In this document: positions 11,633 through 24,516 of the stretch, in pieces
Numbering within the stretch: position 1 is the stretch's first letter
How the letters are laid out: every line of letters starts with the position of its first letter
NCBI GenBank assembly: GCA_023231475.1
Contig: JALJEE010000146.1
Coordinates: forward strand, 1-35,737
Length of the DNA stretch: 35,737 nucleotides
Direction: 5' to 3'
Origin: Seison nebaliae
Taxonomy: Eukaryota; Rotifera; Pararotatoria; Seisonacea; Seisonidae
Made by a program: the position numbers and the translations under genes
The notes under the pieces: model-generated
What the model was told of the DNA's origin: nothing
Seen by the model: only the letters and a program-made list of their open reading frames with translations
Database searches by the model: none

Positions 11633-14600
11633 GCTGTTGCTGCTGTTGCTGCTGTTGCTGATGTTGTCGCTGTTGTTGTTGACGTAATAAATGTAACTGT
11701 TGTTGATTTGGTTGTTGATGTGGTTGTTGATGTGGTTGTTGATGTGGTTGTTGATGTGGTTGTTGATGTGGTTGTTGATGTGGTTGCTGATGTGGTTGCT
11801 GATGTCGTTGGTCATATGGTTGTTGATGTGGTGCTTGATGTGGTGCTTGATGTGGTGCTTGATGTGGTGCTTGATGTGGTTGTTGATGTGGTTGATGATG
11901 CGGTTGTTGACGTCGTTGTTCATGTGGATTTGAGAAATGATTCATATTTTGATTAACACATTTCGATTGGCCATAAGATTCCGTATTGGCATTCATTCTA
12001 GGAGATGAAACATTTCCATTCTTTGCTATAACAGTGACAGGAATTTGTGGTTTCGGTTGATTACAAGGATGATAATGAATATTACGATCCGCTGGTGGGA
12101 AGCGTTCATTATTTGTTACCATTTGTCTATTATAATTATTACGATTATTCACCACTTCCTGATGTTTCTTCTCAATATTATTCACTAGACTTTTATGATT
12201 TGATGATGGTACATTATCTTGTTGGAACATTACTTTATTTTTCGATTTCATATTCTCTTCATTACAAGACAATTTATGTATTTCTTGAACATTTCTCGAA
12301 TAATTATGTTGAGCGGATCTAGCTCGTTGTATCTCATCCAACTTCTTCAAATCCTGTATTCGTTTCATGTCAATAGCGAAATGTTGTTTCATTAAACTAA
12401 TCGGATTAGCAACAATAATATTACGAAACAATTCCTTTTCTCCATGATTTCTTCTTTCCATCATTAACTTATCTTTATTTGTTCCAACTGTATTCATACG
12501 ACTATCCACTGATCTTCCACTTAACAATATTCGTCTCATTTCTTCCACATATAATGTACAATAAACTGATCGAACATTCATCTGATACGTCAACGACTTC
12601 TCATTCTTTTTCAATTGGACAATACTTCCAAATTTTGTTGGAACAATTCCGTTAAATTTCCTCCGTCGTTCTGGATTTCGACTTTTCAACCAACTCAAAT
12701 ATTTCGAATCGAGTACTCGGAAATCATCATAATTATCTTTTGCTAATTGGAATAAAGAAGGTATCCGATTAGCAATGGATGAAACATGAGCTCCTAAATA
12801 CCAATTGGGAGTGATGGCATGAGTATTCCTATCAACTGTTCGAGCGATTGGAATCTGTGACAATGACGTCAACCAATTCAATTTACGTTTGAATCTTTTT
12901 TGTTCTTTTCTTCTTTTCAAATTTGTCGTTTCGAACAATCTTTGTTGTCGTTGTTGTTCATAATGATCACAATGTTGATATTTCAATCGAATTCGTTGTT
13001 CCATCTGTTTTCGAACATGATTGTCTTCTTGTCTATGTATTTGTAATTGATCTTGTCTTTTCTTCTCCATTAACTCACGTTCTTTCTTCGCATTCTCTAA
13101 TTGTTCTTTACGATAATCAGTTATCGTCATTAGTTTTATCTCTGCTGTTTGATAATCGCGTGCATCTCTCACACCCATCTCTAATTCAAGACCTAATGGA
13201 TAATGTTGAATGAAGATATTGGGACAATATCGTTCATAAGCATTATTCAATGTGGATCGATGAATGAATGATGGAGGTATTGTAGGATCGATAATTTTTC
13301 TTTTCAAATAATTCGAATTAAATTTTGTAGAAATATCATTGAGATTAGCAAGTTTTAAGTATTGCATATTCATCATTAACCATGTATCCAAATCTTCTTC
13401 GTCATCATTTGATCGAACAATCTCAGTATCGTTATGTTCCAAAAAATAATCCAAAATATCATCATATGCGAAACGAGAAAATCTACATAAATATTCCAAA
13501 TTATCATAATCATAGAAATTCTCTTCATCATCACTTATTTCCATATCGTCATCATCATAACAATCTTCATCTTCTTCATCATCATCATCTTCGTCTTCAT
13601 CCTCTTCTTCTTCATCATCATCACTGGTTGAATCATCGTTACTGTCAGAATAATCACTATCATCTGTAACTTCTTCTTCTTCTTCTTCTTCTTCCTCATC
13701 ATCATCATCTTCTTCACTCACTTGCACTTCAGTCTGTTTGGTCGTTTCGTAAACGATTTGTCGTTCGAATTCTTGATCACTCATCGATTGATCGTGGAAC
13801 ATCAACGGAGAGAAATCTTGACAACTTGGAATCGCTGTAATTCCATTCCGATTTTTATCATTCTGATGTTTCGCTACAACGATTGGAGACAAACTATTCG
13901 TAGGAATTCTCGTAATCGATTCAGAAACTGTCGTTAATATCGGTTTGAGAATATTAGTCGTTAACAATTTATGTTGGGGCAAATTTGAAAATCCTGTCGA
14001 TTGAGTCGTTGATGGGATGACTGGTCGATGAGTAGTGGATCCTTTAGGACGTAATTGATTGAGAATCTTCCGACTTGCCTTTCGAGTTGCTTCATTTGAT
14101 CTTTTTGTATTCGTTTTCGAAACCTTCTTACTCCGATGATCTTTCATTTTCTGCGAATGGTTCTTTTGCGGATGATCTTTCACTTTCACCGATTGTTGTC
14201 CCATCATCATAGTCGTTCGATTTAATACTGGATTCTTCACAATTTTCTCAATTGGACTAATCAAATTAGTTGTAACATTAACATAACTATTAGCGACTGT
14301 TGTTGTGATGATGAGTGGAGGTAATTGATGTTCATTAATGATCTCTTGATAATCATATTGACATGATGGTTTGATGTTGAGTTCGATTGGCTGAATCATT
14401 TTTTGTATGAATGATACTAATCGATCGAATTCATCATAAATTGTCAAATTGGTTAAATGTCTCGAAGTTCCTGTAATATTCTTTGTAGTTATCAAATGTT
14501 TCTCCTCACTATTCTTCATCAATGAACAGATTGGATCATTCATTCGAATGATCTTCTCTTGTAATAAAACAAAGTATCTCTCCCAAATATTGACGTCGAT

Positions 14601-15464
14601 CCGATTCATAATCATATTTATCATATTCTCCTTCATCGAATAATTTCCTGTTAAATCCTTAGAAATACTATTCAGATAATTCCAAACGAATTCCATATCA
14701 ACATGTATGTTCATCATTCTCGATATAACATCATCACCTTCCATTTTTCTTTTCTTTTCTCGAATTTCATCCATATCACTTATCGATTCATGATAATCAT
14801 TCACACCCGAATGATTTAATGAAATAAATGGATACATGAATTGTGTCATCGATGTTTGACTCTTTCTTTTCATTTTCTTCGATTCGATCTTATTCAAATT
14901 ATATTCAAATGAAAATTCATCACTTATCATTTCGATGGGTTGATGTTCATACAAATCCATCAATTGTTCATTATCTAAAAATTCGCCAAACGACATCTGA
15001 TCTGAAAAGAAGATATCACTCTCTTCCATCGATACATAATCCAATCGGTTATCTCCAATCTTCTCATCATTCCTCCACATTTGTTCATATGATTCATCTG
15101 ACATGAACATGTAACAATCATCATCTGTCGTGATAATATCATCACATGAGTATGAACCACATTGATCACCACTCACAGAATTCATATTCACATTCTTCCC
15201 ATAAATATAAGACAATTCATCATTGACTGTTATGGAGGAAGTGAATTGATCATTCTCTTCCTTCTTCACCATCCAATTATTATTATTATTATTATTATTA
15301 TCAGCATTCGACGGATGAATTGATAACGAACCATTATTTGTTATATGATCAATAAATTTTCCTGGACAATAACAATCTTGTGATTCCATTGTTGGAATAT
15401 GATTAGAATCATTTTCTTCAATCTCTTCAACAACTATCGATTTCTCCACACATCCATCCACCAT
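8941..15464 (-). CDS. Giant Gln/Asn-rich acidic nuclear protein; possible SANT-bearing domino/EP400-like tail, ~2156 aa
   Basis: Two exons, 9515-15464 and 8941-9461, join in phase 1 across a 53-base intron with a GTTAAT donor and a T-rich acceptor. From the N-terminus: an Asn/Asp-rich part; basic KKVSKTNTKR-type stretches (~430-460); a long Asp/Glu run (~583-641); a charged probable coiled coil (~790-860); a segment with HAITPNW then NRIPSLFQLAKDNYDDF (~865-925); a Glu/Arg-rich helix; a PHQQ repeat and polyQ (~1180-1290); then a 900-residue Asn/Ser-rich tail ending in H and Q. The H-x-TPNW block and later NPISLMKQHFAIDMKRIQ resemble the SANT region and following block of EP400 and Drosophila DomA by eye. 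The gene lies directly downstream of domino on the same strand. It may be a separate gene starting at this ATG. Alternatively, TATATGTAG just before the ATG may be a splice acceptor, making it a 3' exon of domino. Function is otherwise unknown. Confidence 0.65.
11601..11691 (-). repeat. CAA/CAG polyglutamine tract
   Basis: The plus strand shows TTG/CTG triplets, read as about 20 consecutive Gln on the minus strand and extended by a mixed Gln/His/Arg stretch. The tract is nearly pure CAA toward its C-terminal end and mixed CAG/CAA at the other, so it is likely to vary in length between individuals. Confidence 0.85.
11697..11910 (-). repeat. 12-base minisatellite coding for PHQQ / PHQA units
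   Basis: About 17-18 units of 12 bases lie in tandem inside the coding frame. Each minus-strand unit is CAACCACATCAA or a close variant, reading as Gln-Gln-Pro-His. A run of four units has Ala in place of one Gln (PHQA), and one degenerate unit reads PYDQR. The unit length is a multiple of three and has no stop in several frames, so other frames also look open here; those are artefacts. Confidence 0.85.
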
Positions 15465-16579
15465 CTACATATAATGGAAATGAAGATTAATTGACATTTG
15501 ATATAAATATAACTTTTGTATTAGAATTGCAGAAGATTCGTTCGGTTGATCCATCTGATAGATCGGCAATTTCTGATACTAATTTTGTCTGATCATTCCG
15601 TCGAAATTTGTATGTGATTGAAGAAACAAATGGTATCGAATCGAACACAATTCCATGTTTCGAGAGAAAGGAGATGATTTTTTTTGGGGGGAGAAGAAAG
15701 AATAAAAGAAATTAGAAGAATGAAGATAAAATCGGTGGAAGGAACAAATTTCAGTTAATGATGAAAGAATTTAGAATGAAGAATGATTAAAATGAAATGA
15801 TGATTTGAAATAGAATGTTATGATCCACTTTCTCCTCCCCCTTCTCGATCTTTTTCTCTCTCTCTCTCTCTCCCTCTATGGAATATGATGTAACTGATTC
15901 GATTCGACTGGAAAGTGACAGGAATATTCGTCAAATATGAGAGTTTTATACGGCCGGTCAGTTTGAGAAAAAAAAATGAGGAATGAAAATAAATTTAAAA
16001 TTTATTGGAACATCTCATGAGAAAGATAAGATATGAAAAAAGAAAATTTTAAATGAAATCAAATATTATAATCTCTTCGTTCTCACAACACGACGAGAAC
16101 AATCAGTCATCGTCTTTTAATAAAATGATCGGGATTCTTTTGGGAAGATGATAATATTAGATGGATAGTCATAGACGAATCCATGAAATCGAGGAAAGAG
16201 AGATAGATGGGATTGTTGGCGACTTAAGTAACTGAACAGTATCAAGAGGGAGAAGGAATTGAGTGTGTATTGAGTGCGAAATGAAAAATGAGAAAAGTGA
16301 ATGAGATAAGTTGAATCGAAATGGAAGGAGATACACAGACGCTTGGTGAGGAGAAGGTGGATCAATACAAACTTTCATAATCATCATTCATCTAATGAGA
16401 GAATGAAATGAAAAATAATTTCTTGCAGCAGACAATGAAGGAATAATCTTAAAAATCTCATTTCAGTTCTTAATATTTATTTATATACAATATATCCTCT
16501 CAATTCTCCTACATATATCTATATCTATATCTATATTCCCTCATACATCTACAAATTTATTCTACTCCAATATTTCAAT
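15465..16579. other. Gap between domino 3' end and the Gln-rich gene; CT microsatellite
   Basis: No convincing exon lies on either strand. A (TC)n run sits at about 15855-15872, and an ATATCT/ATCTAT-type simple repeat lies near 16515-16535. The part near 16480-16579 is the domino 3' untranslated region. The rest is either a promoter for the Gln-rich gene or, if that gene is a domino 3' exon, a large alternative intron. Sequence alone does not decide. Confidence 0.4.
16476..16481 (-). terminator. AATAAA polyadenylation signal of domino
   Basis: TTTATT on the plus strand is AATAAA on the minus strand, about 100 bases after the domino stop codon. It sits in a TATAAATAAATATT context. It supports a transcript that ends here, as a domino isoform with this last exon would. 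Confidence 0.45.
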
Positions 16580-16811
16580 TTATTGATATTGATTTCTATT
16601 CCGATAGATATTTGAATTGTGTTGATGAAAATTATTATTGTTATTGTTATTATTATAACAATTATTATTATTATTATTATTATTTTTATTATTCATATTA
16701 TTTGGTTGATATCGATTATATATATTTGAAAAATTATTATTATTATTATTATTGTTATTATTATTATTATTATTACTATTGTTGTTGTTGTTATTGTAAT
16801 AAATTTGGTAG

Positions 16812-16846
<35 letters not shown>

Positions 16847-19800
16847 TTTATAAATTGAATTATAATTCTGGTTTTTATAATAATTTTGATTCGTCTTCCA
16901 ATAATTTGGTGATTTTTCTTCTTTATTTATTTTGTATTGAGGAATTGATGAAATTTTTCTCTCTTCGAATTTAGTAGTTAAATTATCTTTTGGAGTAGTC
17001 CAACTGCCAACTGTTCGATATGATGGTTTCAGAAGAGGTGGTGTTAATAGACGATCATCACGATCAGTATTCTGTAATCTACAATTGGAATTAGATTCTC
17101 TGATTTGAGGTTGATTTTGAATCAATTTACTTTCCGTTTTCGTGATTGGTGGATTGACCCAAGAAGAATTGAATAACGAACTGACATTTGATATCTTCTC
17201 TTCTATTATGTTCGATTGAGATGATTTCATTGAAATGTTCCCATTGACAACAGTTGCAACTGAAGATGATGTTATTTGTTCTATAGAAGTTACCATTGGT
17301 ATTGTATTGAGAGACATTAACGACGGAATTTTCTTTTGTTGAACATGATCAATTGTCAATATATCATCATCTAATATAATGTTATTATTGAGATTTTTTA
17401 TCGGATTTGAAATTATTTCATTATTCATTTTCATTGAATTATCACTGTCGTCTGTTGATCGGTTTTGTATTGTCTTCACTTTAATCATTGATGATGACGA
17501 TTTTGAAACGACCAATGGTTGACTTGAATAATGTCGATCTGGTTTTGGAGAATAACGGTTCTCATTCTTAATTTGGATATTACATTTTGAATCTCTCAAA
17601 TTGTTCTCATATTTTTTATTTTGAGTAATCGATCGAGATGGTGACGATTTCATCCATGAATTAGATAAGGAAACAGATGGTTTCTCTATCGATTTCTTTA
17701 TTGGAATAATAAATTTTGATTCATTCTTCATAATCGACTTCTCTTCTTCATCGGAAGAAATGAGATTTATGATTTCTGGTTGTTTCTTCTTTTGGATAAG
17801 ATGATTTTGACGTGATCGAATAAGATCCAAAGACGCTCTCAAAACATTCGATTGTTGTGATGATTCTTCCACCATTTTCAATCTTTTTTTTGTTTTCTCT
17901 TCTGCTTTCTTCAAATGTTTATCCGTTTTCGATAAAGAAATATAATTTAATAGAAAAAAATGTTGTTCGGAAAAATTGATAGATCTCAGATATTTGATGG
18001 AGAACCATGGAAGAGATTTCATCGAATGTCGATGTGAAATTTTCCAAATTTCTGAATTTCTCTTTTCTCGTCGATAATAAATTCGTTGAGTATATTGTCG
18101 GAATGTATCATTCTCATTAAGAACGATCCAATTCTCATTGATGAGAGGTAATCGATTAATTTTTGAATTGAACCATCGAACCTCTTTTCGTCTTTCATTC
18201 TCTTTCACATATTTTTTATTCTTCAAATCTACTCGAATGTCATTAATAAGAAATTTCCTTAATGATCGAACATCATTTAATAATTCATGAGATGAATCAT
18301 ATGCATTATCAGACAAATAATTCTCAAAAGAATAATCATCTTTTGATGTTTGTCCATATAATTCATTATAATCCATTTTCGCTTTCTCATAACATTTCCC
18401 TTTGAGTATTAATCGAAATTGTTCTCGACGTTTCTCTCCCATCAACTCCTTGAAACATTTTTGCAACATAATCCGATTTAACGAATAATCATCTTTCTTA
18501 TGATTTGTTTCTTCTTGAAAATAATTGTCAATTGCTGAAATTTTCTTTAATAAATTAAAATCGTTAAATCTCTTCAATTCCGACCAATTAGTTTGTGGTA
18601 AGAAGAAATCTCTATAAAATGGAGAATGTTGCCAATCTCCCATATATTGAGTGAGATCTTTCTCTAAATTGAATTTAAATAAACTTCTTTTTTCATTGAA
18701 TTCATCAAAATAAAATAATTCATTATTCACATTTGACACTTTTGGTGATATTGTCACTGATGGTTTAACATCATCCTCCATCGATATAATTTTCGGTGAT
18801 AATTCTACTTTCCTTTTCATTTTAATTGGTGATTTTTTATCTTTCTTCGAATCTTTTCTTTCATTCTCCTTTTCATTCATCACAATATCTTCTTCCATCA
18901 TTATACTTTCCATTTCATCACCATTATCATCATCGATAGAATTTTCAATAATTTCTTCTGTTTCTGATTCTTCCACTTCCTCTCCGAGAAGTTTGAAACA
19001 ATTTCGAAATTTACTTACTGTCTCCAATTTCTGTAAACTTCTTCCATCTATCTGTTGATTTGGTGGAAGTAAATTGTCGTTTCCAATGATCGATTTATCT
19101 TTATTGATTTCTGGTGAATTAATTTTCTCTATAAGTTCAGTCTCTTCCTTTTCATCTTGTGATTGATGATTGATTTCATCATCTAAAATCTCTCTTAACC
19201 AATCCTCATTTAAACTACAACTCTTCTTAAGAATATTACAAAATGTTTGAGATTCGAATTGCCATGAAAGACAATAGGAATCTCTGATACTTCTACTTCT
19301 TCTATTACTATCTCTATTCTCATTTAACATCGAAATCGAATGATTTCCATCATTTAACTCGAAATACGAACTAGACTTTTTATTAGAGTCACCGTCATGA
19401 CGAATGATTTTATTGAGAAATAACTGATCTCCCTCTCGAACTGACGATACTTTATCGTTAATAATACCCACATTCTCTTTCTCTTCCAATTCCATCATGT
19501 TCTGCTGCAAGTCCTGCAACGTATAAACACTGACCTTTCCCGCTTTCGAATTCAATTGAACGAAATATTTCATTGGTTGTCGACGTCGTTGTCGAACTTC
19601 TTTCAATCCGATGAATGCCGGTAATGATTCTGTACATTCATCTACATCTTCGTTACCTAAATAAAGTTGATAATCTCCATTGAATTTGCCTTCTTCATAT
19701 ATAATTCGTGCATTCGTCACATCCTCATTGAATTGTTCTGTTATTTCTTTTTCATCATTTATCATCTCTTCATCATTTTTTTTCTGTTCATCTTTCAAAT

Positions 19801-22800
19801 AATTCAAATGAGAATATTGATTCTTTTCTCTCAAATCATTCTCTCTTTTAAATATTAATCGTTTCTTCAAATCAACAATTTGACTCTCAACATTATAATC
19901 GATATTGGCAGCGACAGCTAATACGAGTAATTCATTCGGATCTCCTTCACTCATCGTTTGAATTTTTGATTTCAATTCTTTATTTGTCATTTGTTCCATA
20001 TCTACTTCCAATTTCTTCTCATCTTCTTCAATCACTTCATCATCCGTTTTAGCAAATGTCTTTTTGAATTCTTCCCAATCGATTCCCGCTTCGTTTAATG
20101 CATCTCTTGCCGATTCTTCTTTTGATTTTTCAATAAATGTTAACGCATATCTCTCCACTGGCATCAACTGAAAAAAGATAATTTTCATTGAAAATATTTT
20201 TATTTAAAAAAAAAAATATAAACTTCATCCATCATCTCATCGATAATTGTCTTTGTATTAGTACAACTTTCTAAATTCTCTTCATTCGGATCTTCACTCG
20301 TTTTACTATTATTCTCATCGTCTTCATCGTTGACAATATCATCTCGATATTCTTCTATGACTCCTTTTGTTGCCGTTTGATCGTTCTCATCTTCACATGC
20401 TTCAATCGCCTATAAAGAGAAAAAGAATTATGGAGAAATAATTTTTCAAAGATAAACATTTGCAATTTCTGCTTCATCATTATTTCCATGATTCACTTCT
20501 TCTTCAATGAACTTCTTTAACGAGAATTGTCCATCAAATAACGAGCGAATATTTTCTTTTTTCCATCCATGTAAACCGGCAGAGAAATCATTCGTTTCAA
20601 TTGCTACATGTGCAATCGCTCGTTTTTGAGTGGCTTTCTTCAAAATATTCTCTTCAATCGTCGCTTCAGATATGAGTCGATAAATGTTCACATTTCTCGT
20701 TTGTCCAATACGATGACATCGATCTTGAGCTTGAGCATCCATTGTTGGATTCCAATCCGAATCATAAAAGATAACTGTATCGGCACCTGTCAAATTAATA
20801 CCAACACCACCCGAACGAGTAGAGAGAATAAACACGAAAATTTTTGAATTAAAATTAAATTTTTCCATTAAAATCTGACGTTGCTCCACTTTCGTTTGTC
20901 CATCGAGACGTAAATAAGAATAATTGAGACTAGTGAGAAATGATTCGAGAATGTCGAGCATTTTCGTCATTTGTGTAAATATGAGAACTCGATGACCATT
21001 CGTTTTCAATTGATGAAGTAATCGTTGAAGTGTCTGCAATTTTCCACAATCGACTTGCAATAAACTTCGATCAGGAACTTGAATGAATCGTTCAAATGAA
21101 TAACGATAATTGATCTCAGAAAATAAATTAAATATGACACTGTTCTTATTATTATTGTTATTGTTGTTGTCATTGATTATGATCACCGGTTCAATGAAAC
21201 ATGAATACATTGTCAAATCATCTTTAATTTCTTCTAATCGATCTCGATAATCTTTTAATAAATTCTTCAATTCACTCGTTACTAATTGAAAGATATTTCC
21301 ATTCGATTCAATTTCTCTTCGAATTCTCTTTCGAACATCCATATTGACATCATCAATAAAATTATCATTCAATTTCACTAATCGACTCAATTGTATTTCA
21401 TCTAAACCACAATGATTTCTTACTCCAATAAATGATTGATTTCTTAAAAAATTTATTGTTGGAATTGAATTATGATAAATTGTCATTAATGATGATTTTC
21501 TTCTTTCAATGAAATTTTCATTAAATGATATATGAGATAAGAGAATATTATTAAATCCCATGAACTTCCCAATTAATCGATCAACTTTCAATTGGTTATA
21601 ACATTTTATTCTTTTTTCAATTCTTCGATTAATATCATTAATCATTCGATCATTATCGTTATTTGATGAAATTGAATCCATTACAATATCATCATCATTA
21701 TCATAACTTTCAATTTTCATATTTAAATCTTTCTCCAAATTCATTAACATCTCTTCATATGATGATGAATTCGATGACATTTCTTCTTGAACAAATTCCA
21801 TAATATTCTCATTCGTCAATTTGACACGATGACGATTTAATAATTTCTTCTTTTCTTTCTCAACATTAATTGATGAAGTTGAAAAGAGTGAAGAAAGATA
21901 ATCTCTCAATTGTTTCACGGATTGATCATTTGGAAAGATGAGCAAATCATTTTCATAATTCCAATTGCAAATCGGATTATAAAAATTATTAAGAAATTGA
22001 TGAGAATGATCGATTATTAATGTTGAAATTAAATGAGGTAATTGTGTATCATTTAACTTAAATGAAAATGGAGTACGTATAGGTCGTGGATCGAATAGAT
22101 TAGGATGATTACATACTTTCCTCAATTGCATCAATACATTCATTATATTTAAATAGATTCCACTATCCAACATTCGTTTCGTGTCACTATGTTCCATAAA
22201 ATCACTGTACAATTGTCTCTGTCGTTTGGAGAGTGGACACAAAATCGTATGTTCCTCTTTCTTCGGCATTTCACGCTCAACTTCATTCTTTAATCTCCTC
22301 AATAAAAATGGTTTTAAAACGGAATGTAATTTCTCAATCAAATTCGAATCCATATGCTCCTCATTCTCGATCATACTCTGAATCGGTTTGGAGAACCAAG
22401 CTGAAAAATCGAATCGTGATTCAAATAAATTCGGCAACAAGAAATGCAACAACGACCACAATTCTTGTAAATTGTTTTGGAGAGGAGTTCCAGTTAACAA
22501 AATTCGCCATCTCGTCTTCAATTGCAACAGACATTGCCATCGACGTGTTTGGAAATTTTTAATATTTTGAGCTTCATCCAACACGAGGACATTCCAACGA
22601 ATCGAACGGAAATTGCGAAAGTCTTGTAAAATCAATTTATATGATGTGATACAAACATGGAACATATTTTGTTTACGTTGCATTCCGAATCGTTTTTGTT
22701 TTCTTTCACGTTCCGTTCCATAATATGAAAGAATTTTGAATGCTGGTAACCATTTCTTAAATTCCACTTCCCAATTTAAAAGGACAGAAGTTGGAACGAC

Positions 22801-24516
22801 AACGAGATGTGGACCCCAAATTCTCTTCTCACACGCCAAATATGCCAACGCGGCGATCGTTTGAATCGTCTTGCCTAGACCCATTTCATCCGCTAATATT
22901 CCATTTAACGAGTTCTCATATAAACTGATGAGCCATGCCATTCCATCAATCTGATATTCTCGCAAATTTCCTTTAATCAAATATGGAACGATTTTTTTCA
23001 TTTTCTTTATTTTCACATTATTCTCATCATTTTCATTTTCATTATCGATATCCATCAATTGTTTCGATGAATTCTTTTCAAGTTCTTTCTCCACATTTGA
23101 TTTGAAATCATCAAACATTTCTCTTGCATTATCATCATCAATCTTTTTCATCATTTCTCCATTCTCTAATTTCTTCTTATCAAATTTATTTATTGGAAAT
23201 TTTGGATAGATATTCTCTTTATATTGTCTAATATCTTTCCCATGATCTTTCGTAATATCGACGAGAAGATTCAAATGAGAAGTCAAATAATCTGCTTTCT
23301 TTCTCTTAACTAAATCTTCTTGTTTACAACGAACTACATGATTGACCATACTCCAAAATGATTCCACTAATCGTCCAACATAAACTGCCAATTTCTTCCG
23401 TCTCCTCTCCACATTAACATCTGAGATTCTCGCGTGTCTCGTTGCTTGTAATGCAATCCTTTTCGCTTGAGATTTCTTCATTTTCGCTTCTGATCGAAAA
23501 TCATCAGATAACCATAACATTTCACGAAGCATATAATCATGATGGAATAATGGAACTGTTGGTTCCATGACTTTCGGCAATCGCTTTTCTGTCCAAATTC
23601 CCTTTGATTGTAATTTAAATGCTTTCTTCATCGTTTCCATATGATGTCTTGCATTCTTCAAATCATCAATGATCTTCTTATCTACCGGATATTCATTGAT
23701 TTGTTTCTTTTCCATTCTCAATTCATCTAACCATCCATCTTCATTTTCTGTTATTTTATAAATTCTCTTCGGAGAAACTTTCTTCTGTATTTCTATTTTA
23801 TCATTTCTTAATGGGAATTCGTTCGATGATATTGTCGATTGATTGGAGACAGTTGTCATTTGTGGAATAGTTGTAACGATCGACATATCTTTCCTTTCTG
23901 GAATTTCGAATGATAATCTTCTTTGTTTCATCTCCTGTTTATCAGAATCGGCAACTTTATCAAATCGTTTTCTTTTCAAATGATTCTTACAAGCAACATC
24001 ATTAAATGGATTCTTTTTCAATTGTTTCAATTGTTCATTCGTCAAATATGATGAAAGTAATTTTTGAATAGTTTCCGAATAATTTTTTGATGGAAAATTG
24101 TCTGACGAAATGGTCAACGGTAATGATGAGGAATCAAGTGAAATATTCATTTGTAATAATTCTTTATGATTCTCTTGAAGTAATTGGAAACGATCGAAAC
24201 ACATTTCAGCTAAACAACGTAAGAGATATTTGTTCGAACAATTATTCTCTGATAAAACCATTTGACCATCATCTTCTCCTTCCACATTCTCTTTGAACAA
24301 TTGTCTCTCTTCAATCTTTATCTTTCTATCTATCAACTCATTATCACGATCTTTATGTTTCTCGTCGTTGTCCGAAGATAGATATTTGAACAACGTCTCA
24401 AATTCTCTTCTCGTAATCTTCTCCTTCGAATTCTTCTCATTCTCACCATCATCAACTGATGGTGGAGGAGATGTATAGGGCCAATGTGGCATTGCATTGG
24501 AAATCCCGTCGCTCAT
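16580..24516 (-). CDS. dom: Domino/SRCAP (SWR1-class) Snf2 chromatin remodelling ATPase, ~2610 aa
   Basis: An ATP-driven remodeller expected to exchange H2A for H2A.Z in the SWR1/SRCAP-type complex. Exons 20458-24516, 20224-20409 and 16580-20167 join in phase 0. The start chosen is the ATG at 24516 (MSDGISNAMPHWPY). An HSA helix lies at about residues 315-390 (LWLSDDF...KKSQAKRIA), as needed for binding actin and Arp4. The ATPase lobe has ADEMGLGKTIQT (~540) and a DEAQ box (~645), followed by LTGTPLQNNLQELW. An insertion of about 320 residues (~815-1140) splits the motor, the hallmark of the INO80/SWR1 class. Lobe 2 has FTQMTKMLDILE, STRSGGVGINLTGAD and DRCHRIGQT (~1267). LMPVERYA opens exon 3 and is typical of SRCAP/Domino. 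The last exon is Asp/Glu- and Lys-rich with a SUMO-interacting-like PEIINLISSDEEE (~2210) and ends in Asn runs. There is no SANT domain in this product, as in the SRCAP or DomB form. Confidence 0.93.
16634..16860 (-). repeat. AAT/AAC polyasparagine tracts in the domino C-terminus
   Basis: Several runs of 7 to 12 AAT or AAC codons are separated by short Tyr/Ser/Ile spacers and encode polyAsn in the last 80 residues of domino. They are triplet simple repeats and may be polymorphic in length. Confidence 0.85.

Noticed and set aside
11700-11956. Open plus-strand frames of repeated WLLM and VVVD units
   Set aside because: They are the complement of the 12-base PHQQ minisatellite, which has no stops in several frames. 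They are shadows, not proteins.
13535-13717. Open frame of Met and Lys runs on the minus strand
   Set aside because: It is a shifted frame of the Asp/Glu codon run in the real gene.
16117-16387. Overlapping 72- and 82-codon minus-strand frames between the two chromatin genes
   Set aside because: Composition is simple and there are no domains or clear splice sites; they probably lie in untranslated or intronic DNA.
16612-16974. Plus-strand Tyr-rich open frame
   Set aside because: It is the antisense reading of the AAT/AAC Asn repeats in domino.
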